64,000 nt of DNA from Embiotoca jacksoni (Eukaryota; Chordata; Actinopteri; Embiotocidae), in NCBI GenBank assembly GCA_022577435.1, contig JAKOON010000027.1, positions 1,520,490 to 1,584,489 of the forward strand. The letters are read 5' to 3'. Made by a program: the position numbers and the translations under genes. Below the pieces are notes generated by a model. It was not told the origin of the DNA, searched no databases, and was given only the letters and a program-made list of their open reading frames with translations. Positions 40,084-51,936 of the stretch are shown one piece after another. Numbering within the stretch: position 1 is the stretch's first letter; every line of letters starts with the position of its first letter.

Positions 40084-40196
40084 GCGGCGACGGAGATGGG
40101 AGGGGCGACGGAGGTAGGAGGGGCGACGGAGATGGGAGGGGCGACGGAGGTGGGAGGAGCCGGTGGGAGGAGCGATGAAGGTGGGAGGAATCAGGA
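40084..40196. repeat. 18-bp minisatellite in exoc7 3'UTR
   Basis: About five to six imperfect copies of GCGACGGAGATGGGAGGG lie between the exoc7 stop and its polyadenylation signal. The later units drift in sequence (GTGGGAGGAGCC and similar). In the mRNA this gives a pyrimidine-rich CCCTCCC-type tract. Confidence 0.8.
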
Positions 40197-40220
40197 CGTC
40201 GGGTCCGATCGGAGCGACGC

Positions 40221-42252
40221 TCAGGCGGACGTGTCGAACAGCTTCTCGATCATCTCCTCCACTTCCTCCGCTCGGTACTTGTGGTACTTCTCGGGGTTCT
40301 TGGTGAAGGAGATGTTGGCACATCTGGAAGAAACCGGAAGAAGAAGAAGAGTCAGCGGGCGTCTCGGCGACGGGGGACTCACATCAGAGAATTCATCCCG
40401 GTCTCAGTTCTTTAATTGAACATAATTATGAAATAAATATCGTTTTTGTCGCCGTGTGTCTTCGTTTTATTCGATGACGAGTTCTGACGCTCGTCTCGTC
40501 TCCTCCGGACCGAACACCTGACGGGGAACACCTGTGTTTTTCTCTCACCGGTGCAGGAACGCTCTGTACGCCTCGGACACGACCTTCCTCTGAGCCTGCC
40601 GGATGAAGTCGCGCTGCTCTTTGTCCGGGATGGCCCAACCCTTCTGGATCTTACACAGCTCCTCCAGGCCGTCGTTGAAACCCTGAGAGACAGACGACGG
40701 TCAGAGATGCTCTTCTTCCTGTTTTATTGAATATTTAACAGTTCAAAATTGGCCTCACCTTGAATTTGTCTTTAATCACTTGTCGCTCTTTATCTTTCAG
40801 CTGCAGGGAGACGAGAGTCAGAAACACAGACGACGTAAAGACACCGAGAAGATTCACGTTGAACACCTGAACTACAACTGAAACCTTTTCTACAGAAGAG
40901 AAAGAAGAAATGAGGTATGTGAACACTACAATTAAATTTGAATCATAAAATGTGAACTGAATGGTTTCATATCTGAAGATCCTCAAAATGTTTGAAGGTT
41001 TTTAGGAGTCCGAGTAGTTTAAACTGCGTTAGACTCCACAAACCTTCTCCAAGCTGCACGGTGAAGGTTTGACTGATCAACGTCGTCATAAAGGTTCAAC
41101 AGGAACAGTTTAAGCTATAATTACGGAGCAGACGTCACTATGTTCCTGGTGGTTGCCGTGGGAGACGCTCTGTTTAACAGCACTATCTGTGTTAAAGTCA
41201 CACTTTGAAGTGTGTTGAAGCTGACACTCTGGTGCCAACGTTAGAAGAGTGACAGGTGATGAATGGACCTTGGTGCCGGGCTGGAAGACGGGCATGTTCC
41301 TGTCCGTCAGGTGCTCGGTGACCTTCAGCCAGCTGCAGCGGAGAGAAACACGGCAGGTCACGACAAGGTCACGACAGGGTCACGACAAGGTCACGACCAG
41401 GTCACACGAAGCGCGTTGGAGTCGTCGGACGTCGTGTTTACCTGCGCTGGTACGTGTCGATCTGCTGCTCGATCAGCTCTCTGTACGACGTCTCGGCTCT
41501 CTTCTGGGTGACCGTGACCAGCTGGATCAGCTCGGACCTGAACCACCGGAGAGAACGACCATTCATTAAAACATCCGACTGAAGGAAAGTAGAATAAAAC
41601 AGAAACTGTCGGTGTCGGAGGTGAGAGGAGACGGAGGAGACGGAGGAGCGGCGCTCACTTCTCCAGAGACTTCAGGATGTAGTTGTAGTTGTTGTGCAGG
41701 AAGATGGCGCTCAGAGCCAAGTCCTCGTACACTTTGGATTTACTGAGCAGGTTGAGCTGCAGGTTCCCCAGAACTTTACCTGAAACATCAGAGTCACGTG
41801 AGTTCAAGAAAAAAAGAAGAAAAACACAAGACTTCTCTCCCGGTGAGGAGGAGCAGCGACGCTCCTCAGATACTCACAGATGTAGGTGCTGAGGAGGCGC
41901 TTGTTGAAGTCGGACGTGTAGCTGCTCGCCGACGAACTCGTCTCTGGAGGAAACACAGACGGCGTCAGCGTGTCCACAACTTCTACCGGAGTATTACTGA
42001 TTATTAAAACACACGCACGTCTCCTCCTGTCACTCTTTTAATTAATCAGCATGAAAACACACACCAACACTCAGACCCGGCCTCGTCGGGGGGGCCTCGC
42101 TCTTACCTCGGGGGTCTAAAGGAATATTGTAAGTGTCCCCCAGAACTAAAAGGGCCGAGGCAACGCAGAAGAGAAAGGGAAGAGAGGCACAAGTGCAAAA
42201 AAGGTTAGAGGAGGTTTGTTAGTGCAGAAAATGAGCAAAACAGTCATCAGCC

Positions 42253-42283
<31 letters not shown>

Positions 42284-45200
42284 GGAGGGAGGCAGAAATA
42301 CTGGATCTGAAGTCATGCTGGACAGAAACTGTCTCTGAGAGGAAGAGGAAGAGGAGGGATTAAAGTGGAAACATCAGAGGAAGAGGAGGTTACAGGTGGG
42401 ACTGATGGGGGAGGGAAACCGGACAGTGTTGAACTGGAGCGAGCAGGAGGGGGCGTGGCTAACGACCGCCTGCGTGGGCGGGACTCTACCTTGCGAGGCC
42501 AGCATGGCGCCGGCGGTCTCGTGGAAGTCGAGCAGCTGCTGCAGGAAGAGGATGGCCTGAGGAGGAGAAGGGGGAGGGAATGGGGGGGTCAGCTGTTACC
42601 GTGGAGACGGACAAACAGCAAATAAATCCTCCGCCGTTACACAACTCGGGAGGAAACGGAGCGTCTGCTTACGTTACTGGTGAGCTCGTGGACCGTTCCG
42701 TCTTTGGGCATGTTGTACTCCTTATCCGGATCGTTCTGTGGGTGGAAGAGACGGAATAATGAGTGATTGATCAGTGATCGATCGGTGATTGACAGGTGGA
42801 ACACGCCAGCTTCCTGCCTTGATGCTGTCTGCGAACTCCTCCAGAGCTTTAGCTCCGATCGTCTCCATGGAGGTGATGAGCGTCGGCAGCTTGTTCTTGG
42901 TGCTCGCCGCCGTCCCCTAATAAAGAACAATAAAAACATCCGGTCACTTTATAAAAAGACGTAACGGGTTATTGATCGTCAGCCGGGGGAACCGAGCGGC
43001 TTCGAACCTGCAGCGTGGCGTCGAACTCCGACTTGTTCATCTTCAGGTGTCGGAGGATGGGGAAGATGGTGAGGACGGCCGAGTAGTCGTGGCGCATGAT
43101 GGCGCGACGGGCGGCGGACACGATGTTGTCTCCCTCCAGCATCAGGTTGTCCAGCGCCTCCTGCGGACGGACGACGTCATGACGCTGACCGTGCGGAGGA
43201 ACGACAAGAAAACAACTGGTGCGCACCGAGGAGGTAAAATCAGACCTGAATGAGCGAGTCGAAGGTCTTCTTCTGGTGGTGCTCCGGGATGATCTCCGTC
43301 AGCAGCGCGTACTCGCTCTGGGCCAGCTTGACGAAGGCGCTGATGCAGTGGATGTAGGAGTCGATCTCGATGTCCAGGACGTCGTCCTTTCCTGAGAGGG
43401 ACAACGAGGAGGAGACGGGACGTCGGACTCTGCTGCCGCACGGAGGAGTTTTATCTGCTGACTCGGTGTTTGTGATGAAATGTGTTTCTATGTGTGCCAC
43501 CACCTCTGTGAGGAGCCTGAGTTCCCTCTCTTGTCCCACAGCGTCCCGTCACTCACCTGCGGCGGCCCCGTGCTTCTCGGTCAGGGCGTCAGAGAGGTGT
43601 TTGACCCGCGGGTCGTGATCGTAACCTGGTGGGTGGGGCGGCAGCAGGGAGACACGGGCCGGGTCAAACCACTGTGGTGGCGACCGGGCCGGGTTTTACG
43701 TTTACCTGGAGCAGCTGTACCGACCACCACCAAGCACCAGCGAGGGGGGAGGGGGAGGGGGAGAAAGCAGGGGGGGGAGGGGGTGGTTTGTTTTTGTGCT
43801 TCGACTGATGTCTGAATCAGTCGGTGTGTTAAAACTACGAGACAGAAACCAGCTGCCAGAGAGGCGTCGCAGCAGCTTTCAGTCCATCAGTCAGTCAGAG
43901 AAACTCTCCTACATTACCCAGAATGCCTTTCACCAAGCCCCAAGAAATAGATCAGACCGGCATTGCGCCATCCATAGTTGGCTTTTCTATCTATTTTGCG
44001 TTTTCTACGGCGAGTTAAAAGGACCTACATTTACTGTGTTTCTGAATCATTTATAAACTAATTAACTCCGGTAGTTCTCTAATAGTTTATGGCGAGGGTC
44101 ATTTTGTTTTACCCCCAAAAGGGGGCGGAGCCGTGCTAAAAGTCCAAAGTTCCCTGGATGTGCCGGTCCGATATATATAACCTCAAACTTCAGTCGATAT
44201 TTTGTACCTTTCGTTGTTGTTGTTGTTTTTTCTCCCAGATTTATGAAATATATTTTGCGGTTTAGGACTAAAAGCTGCTGCGACTTCGCGCCTCGAACGG
44301 TCGAACAGAAAAACCGAAGACAGCGAAGAGGAGGAGGCCGCGGTGCTTTACCTTCAGAAGGAGTGAGGTTAGAGCCCCCCTTTTTCCCATCCAGCCCATG
44401 CTGTGAGTACTGTTTCAGAAGGTTCTGAGCCTTGCGAATGGTCCCTGGTCCCATAAACACAGAGACAGAGTCCAGAGGAGGAGGAGGAGGGGAAGGGGGG
44501 GGCAGCGAGGTCCAGACAGCCCACAAACAGGAAGAAGAAGAAGAAGAAAGAAAAGCTAAGAAGTGAGTGATGAAACTCAAGAAACCACATCCCGCCACCA
44601 CCGAGGCAGCCAGCAGGGGTCCATGTGTGTGTGTGTGTGTTGGGGGCCGGGGGGGGGGGGGGGGGGGGGGGGGGTAAAGGGGAGGGGCCACAGCCTTAGC
44701 ACCACAGCTACACAACAGGTGAGACACACACACACAAACTACACAGCAACTACAAGGACACGTGTGCTGAGACACGGTGGCCCCGGTGGGGGGGAGAGAA
44801 GACACAGGTTATCAACAGCTATTAATCATAATTAATAACAATTAATACAGTCATATGCAGTTATTAATATCACTGCTCATAAACACGTCCGTCGGTTTAG
44901 AAGATACGTTAATAATAATAACACGCAGCGTCTCTGCCGGTTAGTGAGTTAGTGAGAAATCATAGAGCAGCAGCATCATCAAGATTTGGATTTGTGATGT
45001 TAAGTCTTTTAAGCTCTGCTTTGGTCTCCACCGGTGACCTCTGACCTCTCGGCGTCACACACACTTCATTCAGGCGGCAGCTTTTTATCTTCAATCACTT
45101 AAATCCAGCGTTTTATTTTATTTATTTTTTTAAACTTCAATCTGAAAGCGGCAGCAGCGTTCGTGAAGAAACTCTGGATTTAAAGTGTAAAAGCGAGCGG

Positions 45201-47237
45201 GACACTGCTGAGGGTTACCTGGGATGTAGACTGTCATCACAACACATGATGATGAAGGAGGAGAAGGAGGAAGGGCGGTTAGAGCAGACGGTGGAAAAGA
45301 TTACTGAAAACACAATAACGTGGCCGGATGGTGATCGAATCAAACGCACACTGGGTGGAGGGTCATGCTGCCGTGTTAGACTGATCTACGGGGGACTGAG
45401 GAGGAGGTGATGAAGGGTGGAGGAGCACACGATCTGCGGCTGACCTGGTCTCTTGGGAGCCTTCTTGGTGGGCGTGTCCTTGCGTTTGGTCTGGACGGCG
45501 GGCGAGTAGAGGATCCCCGAGGAGGCGCTGTTCTTACGGAAGTGATCCTTCAGGCCTTTGATGGAGCGATCGAGCTGGTTGGACCGGATCTGGAAGTAGA
45601 CGTTCATGAAATCTGGAGCAGGAGGAGGAGGAGGAGGAGGAGAAGGAGGAATAAAAAAAAATATTGTTCATCAGATTATTTGGTTGTTTTTGGTCTTTTT
45701 GTGAGATTCGCTGCTGATCAGATATTTGTACCCTGGTTGCGTCCGTACTCCACCAGCCAGCCGGCGATGCAGATGATGTCCTGCAGCACGGCCTCGGGGA
45801 GGTGCTCCAGCACCACGTCCTCCTGGACCTCCAGCTCCTCGTCCACGCTGATGGCGTCCAGGATGAGGATGGGCGGGACGGGTTTGCTGTAGCGGGTCAG
45901 CAGGCCGCGGAACTCCGTCTCCAGCTGCTCCTTCCCCTTCTCGAAGCGCGCTTTCTGCAGAAACACCACAACATTTTCTATTTTTTATTTAGTGTTCCTG
46001 AGCCCAAGCAGTAATTTCCGCCACAGATTCATGTTTTTAATGCAGCGCCGTCAAAATATTGACTTTCAGCCGCAAAAACATTTCTCCCGATTCTATAAAT
46101 CTTTTCATGATATTATGAACCGTAGAAGATGAAATCCACTTTTTTTGCAGTTTTACATTAAGAAACATTATTTTTTAAATTGTTGCACTATTTTCCCACG
46201 CAGTCTTTCACAGAGAGACGAAGACGGTGTACAGATGTGAAGCAGACAGATGTGATCCCGTACCACCGTGTTGAGTTCAGGGCTGTCCGGGTTGTTGTCC
46301 TGAAAGTACTCCACAGCTTTCTGGATCTTGGCGATGCAGGCCAGATACTCGTCCAGTTGGCCCGTCGGCCTGCTCACAGGAAAAAAACAAAACAAAACAC
46401 GTTAACGGTTTCCTAGCAACCGCCTTGAGACTCGCACACATCTGCGATGACACCTCACCCCTCCCGGATGATGCGGTCCGTGTCTTTGGCCACGTGGTAG
46501 TAGCTGATGACGTGGTCCATGCAGGACAGCGTCTTGTCCACGTTCTCCTGCAGCCGCTGCAGGTTCTCCGTCTGCTTGTGAACGGGGATGATGGAGTTCT
46601 CCAGCTGCATCAGGCGGCTCTCGAACGAGGACAGGATGGAGACCTGACAGGACAGACACGGTAATCTGTCATCTATTTGTATTTAGAAATGAAATGAGTT
46701 CAGATTATTTTTTAGATGAAAGGTTACGGCCTCCATGTTTCTGAGATTCCTCAGGTCATTTTACAGATACTTTATGGTAAGAATTAAACATTTCTACACG
46801 AGGTTAGTGAACTCCAAATAAAAGTGTAGTTCAAAATGTTTTGTCAGATTTTTAGACAGTTTGTTCCCAAACAACAGACCAGACTGATTTGTTCTTTAAT
46901 CTGGTGACTTTTATAAATGGATTATTGAAGCAGTAAATGTCAGATGCAGCCTGTGCTGGTGTCTGTGCTGTGTCCACCTCACCATGCCCTTCGTCAGCTG
47001 ATCGCTCTTCTCCAGGTTCTCCCGGATGAACGACAGCGTCTCCTGCTCCTGAACGTCACACAGGGAAGTCACGTTTTATTATCAAGTAATACATTTCCAA
47101 ATGTGTTGTTTTTTGTATCTAAACGGATGAGATTCATTAACAGCAGCTTTCTTTCCTGTGCAGCCATCATGTCTGACCTGCTTCAGCTTCTCCTCGATCT
47201 CTCGCTTCCGGGCGGACGCGTCCTCGGTCGGGATCAT
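40221..47237 (-). CDS. exoc7: Exocyst complex component 7 (Exo70), complete, 21 coding exons
   Basis: Exo70 is the exocyst subunit that binds plasma-membrane phosphoinositides and helps tether secretory vesicles. Coding exons, in transcript order: 47237-47178, 47048-46983, 46643-46459, 46369-46264, 45954-45732, 45612-45445, 44444-44352, 43625-43557, 43391-43246, 43160-43008, 42916-42818, 42735-42673, 42556-42490, 42145-42107, 41943-41878, 41779-41659, 41537-41442, 41332-41269, 40800-40759, 40682-40549, 40323-40221. All phases join. With every exon the product is 720 aa; without the three cassette exons it is 653 aa, which matches a human isoform length I recall. Recognisable stretches are the N-terminus [20 protein letters not shown] (coiled-coil region), [68 protein letters not shown], and the C-terminus ending EKLFDTSA. 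The Exo70 helical-rod domain fills the second half. The start is the first Met of the conserved N-terminus. Intron 11 begins with GC instead of GT. Recognition is from memory of the family. Confidence 0.97.
41351..41405. repeat. Short tandem repeat in exoc7 intron 17
   Basis: About five copies of an 11-bp unit, GGTCACGACAA and variants, lie just upstream (in the transcript) of the exon encoding [21 protein letters not shown]. Confidence 0.75.
42107..42145 (-). CDS. exoc7: exoc7 cassette exon 14 (39 nt, [13 protein letters not shown])
   Basis: A 39-nt exon lies between the exons encoding AMLASQ and ETSSSASSY. It has a CCCTTTTAG acceptor and a CGAG/GTAAGA donor and adds exactly 13 residues, [13 protein letters not shown], in phase. 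I recall a near-identical optional insert at this position in mammalian EXOC7, so it is probably an ancient cassette exon. It was too short to appear as an open frame and was found by joining phases. Confidence 0.8.
43557..43625 (-). CDS. exoc7: exoc7 cassette exon 8 (alternative, 69 nt)
   Basis: This in-frame exon encodes [19 protein letters not shown] followed by AAA. It is flanked by a CCAG acceptor and a CAG/GTGAGT donor, and is entered and left in phase 1 like exon 7. It resembles the HDFRVKHLSEAL-type segment of the long mammalian EXOC7 isoform but lacks the proline- and cysteine-rich stretch that precedes it in humans. A C-rich tract lies 120-160 nt upstream on the transcript strand (43744-43787). 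It can be skipped without changing frame. Confidence 0.85.
44352..44444 (-). CDS. exoc7: exoc7 cassette exon 7 (alternative, 93 nt)
   Basis: This in-frame exon reads from [20 protein letters not shown] to LTPSEG, about residues 270-300 of the long form. It is entered and left in phase 1, so exon 6 can splice straight to exon 9 (RPG-KDDVLD) and skip it. The mammalian EXOC7 long isoform has a closely similar insert, and this region is known for epithelial/mesenchymal isoform switching in mammals. Splice sites are good (CCAG/GG at entry, GAAG/GTAAAG at exit). Upstream on the transcript strand the intron has a C-rich stretch (44475-44508) and a run of 26 C (44649-44674). Use in this fish is inferred. 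Confidence 0.88.
44649..44674. repeat. Poly-G/poly-C run (26 nt) in exoc7 intron 6
   Basis: Twenty-six consecutive G on the plus strand are read as C26 in the exoc7 pre-mRNA, about 205 nt upstream of cassette exon 7. A short GT array precedes it at 44624-44641. Confidence 0.9.
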
Positions 47238-48578
47238 CCTGCCGGTAACTCCCGCTCTCCACCGGTTTAAAGACGATTTATTTACACTGTTTACACCGTA
47301 AAAATAACAAACAACGACGCCCCGGGAGCTGCTGTTGTGAGCAGCGAAAAGCAGCGATGTCAACTCGGTAGATGAGCCGTTATTAGCCAACTGTTTCCGC
47401 TTAGAATTTCAAAATAAGACAACGTAACCAAACAAAAAATAAATAAATAGGAAATAAACTGCTCTATCAGTCGGTTTCTACGATCTAACAGCGTATTTGA
47501 TACTAAAGCATCACACTTTACCTTTTCGTCCCTAAAACCCATCTGTATTTTTAATTTTTAACCTCCTGTGCATTAGTGACGTTAGTCGCCGTATTTCAAA
47601 TAAGTTTTCTGTGGGAAAACTATCGACTCTTATATTGAAAGTAAAGTTGCCCAACTTCCGGGGCGGGGTTTCCGTCTCTTCCGTATCCGTCTTGTGATCC
47701 TGGGAGTGTTTCTTTGGAACTAAATTGCACTGTTTGTTGTGGCAAAGTAAATTTAAAAAGTTTGAATCTTATTTATTAATGAAGTAATTTCGCGCCCTCA
47801 CAGTGAAGCTGCTCGTATAAAAATGTTTATAATAATAAACATAACGATGTTTTGAAGAAGATGCTACAACGGCTACAAAGATAGCAGCACTCTGCATGCA
47901 ATGACAGAAACCAACCGCTGGGCGTCGCTGTCGTGCTCAATATTAAAGTCGAGAGGCATTACAAGCATAAAGAGAAATCATGAATAAAATACAGATAAAA
48001 GTATAAACTGTAACAAAACAATACCAGATCATTTTGATTTCAACAGCCAATCACCATCCCCGCTTGTCTTGATTGACAAACCAGTATTTTGTGATTTTAA
48101 ATTAAATTATGAAACAAAAGTGTAAAACAAAAATGACCTGCAGCTAAATCCCAGTTAAAGGTATTAATTGTTTAACTTGTATTTTTCTTGTTTATTTCTT
48201 AAATCATTTATTTTTAATAACAAACGTGAGACTTGTCCTGAAGCCGACAACAAAGGAAACTAATCAGACCATTTTTCATGAATAAAAACTATCACGCCGT
48301 TCGGAAAAATGTTACAAATGTATATTTGCACAAAAAGATGTTTCACATAGTTTCTTTACTTACATATTTACAAAATACTTTACACAGTCTGTCATACAAA
48401 CCAAATGTTCGTACAATACCTCTCAGAAACTATTGTTGTTTTAGTTTTATAAAGTTATTAGAGGCAAAAACAAACAAAAAAGAGCACAAACTAAATAATA
48501 ATAAATCTGGGAGCTGTGAGACGACGACACAAATTACTGTCAGTTAAACATTTCATCCATCAGTTAAAAGTCTGACAG
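47238..48578. other. Intergenic: exoc7 5' flank to tvp23 3' flank
   Basis: This interval holds the probable exoc7 5'UTR and promoter (GC-box region near 47.66 kb) and AT-rich unique sequence. I see no exon-like open frame, RNA gene or recognisable repeat here. Confidence 0.5.
47654..47668. promoter_or_regulatory. exoc7: Candidate exoc7 promoter motifs (ETS site + GC box)
   Basis: Two overlapping motifs lie about 420 bp upstream of the exoc7 start codon: ACTTCCGG (CCGGAAGT on the gene strand, an ETS-type site) and GGGGCGGGG (an Sp1-type GC box). No TATA box is evident. Together they suit a TATA-less housekeeping promoter. The transcription start is not visible from sequence. Confidence 0.4.
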
Positions 48579-48584
48579 TTTATT
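48579..48584 (-). terminator. tvp23b: tvp23 polyadenylation signal AATAAA
   Basis: TTTATT on the plus strand (AATAAA on the gene strand) lies 205 nt past the tvp23 stop codon. Confidence 0.55.
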
Positions 48585-48788
48585 GCTGGGCTTCGGTTAC
48601 TGAGAACAGCCACCTGACCTCTGACCTCTGACCTCTGTAGGGAAGAGAAAGACGACACAATACATTAAAAAAACTAAAAACTTTTCAGTTCATGTTGAAA
48701 AAAAAGAAGTTTTTCTTCGTGGTTATTTGCTAAAATAATATGAGCGCATTGAGAATAATGCAGACGGGAACCATCGCAGAGCTTCAGC

Positions 48789-50852
<2,064 letters not shown>

Positions 50853-50915
50853 GGTGAATGTTCTGGTCAGGCGCTTCCTGGTTACATGCTCAGTTCCACG
50901 TCACCGTACCCGTCG

Positions 50916-50925
50916 GTCACGTGAC
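50916..50925. promoter_or_regulatory. tvp23b: Perfect palindrome GTCACGTGAC (CLEAR/E-box type) upstream of tvp23
   Basis: This ten-base palindrome centred on CACGTG lies 64 bp upstream of the tvp23 start codon. It equals the CLEAR consensus recognised by TFEB/TFE3/MITF and also suits USF and MYC/MAX. The surrounding sequence also has ACGTCA half-sites. Position fits a core-promoter element; activity is inferred. Confidence 0.55.
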
Positions 50926-50995
50926 GAAAAACGCGTCATTGGAGTTAAAGATCCTGAGAAGCAAATTCCAAGATTTGCTTCTCAGTGCATTTTAT

Positions 50996-51000
50996 ACATA

Positions 51001-51084
<84 letters not shown>

Positions 51085-51085
51085 C

Positions 51086-51117
<32 letters not shown>

Positions 51118-51118
51118 T
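50996..51118. repeat. (TA)n-rich array
   Basis: An imperfect (TA)n with TATATATG and TACATA interruptions lies between the tvp23 promoter and the trim16 3' end. Confidence 0.9.
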
Positions 51119-51725
51119 CTGTCGCACTGAAATGTGGAGTTAAACCTCAGGGTTTTGTAGGCGGGGCTAAAAGCCAACCTATCTACGTCACGGAGCTACC
51201 CTTCTGCATGGCTCCTCCTCCCACGGTGTATAAAAGCCTGCAGCTCATTTGCATAAGAGGTCATCCCACTGGACTTCAGTTCAACTCCAGCTGTAGTCTG
51301 GTTGTTATTGTTCATCAGCTCACTCACTGGATGCAGAGTGATGCATTGTGGGGCTTCTGGAAGATGTGCACATCTATTCACAACCTGTTATCAGTTTCAG
51401 TGGAGGGATCTCGTACTCTCTTGGCTGTAAGTGATAATTGTTGAAGATATATTTGTGGTTTTTTTTACATACAGCATTAATCTCTGCAGCATCTCTTCCT
51501 CTGTGGCCGTCGTCCTCCATTCACCAAACCGACTTCGTTCTTTTACTCTGCTTATGTTTGTAAAGAGTTTCAGCCGTCGTCATGTGAACGAGAGCAGAGA
51601 CGCCACAACGACTCACCGTCCCATCTGGTGGTTCAAAGTGGTATTACAGGACGAGCCCGGCTGGCTGTCAGCATGCTAACTCCAGTAGAGAAACTTTTCT
51701 CTTTTGCAAATAAAGATACAATTTT
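51119..51725. other. Intergenic between trim16 3' end and tvp23 5' flank
   Basis: Unique sequence, including a compact TATA-like patch (GGTGTATAAAAGCCTGCAG near 51,225 on the plus strand). No open frame with coding character follows that patch, so I do not call a gene. Confidence 0.4.
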
Positions 51726-51731
51726 TTTATT
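51726..51731 (-). terminator. trim16: trim16 polyadenylation signal AATAAA
   Basis: TTTATT on the plus strand (AATAAA on the gene strand) lies about 210 nt past the trim16 stop codon. Confidence 0.5.
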
Positions 51732-51936
51732 TTGCGTACAGAAAATAGAGAACATTTCTGGTAACGGGAGTCCTAAACAGAGGTATAAATACGACTCGAG
51801 CTCAAATATACACGAGATAAACACAAAAATAATCTGCTGTACACAAGTTTAACGTGGAAGAGTTTCAACAGCTGTTGTTTTACAGATATTAATCTGCGGT
51901 CTGAATCCATCCGAACAAAACATCCAGGAGGCCATT

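Noticed and set aside
51220..51300. TATA-box promoter of a plus-strand gene
   Set aside because: GTATAAAAG is present, but no downstream open frame or splice chain has coding character.
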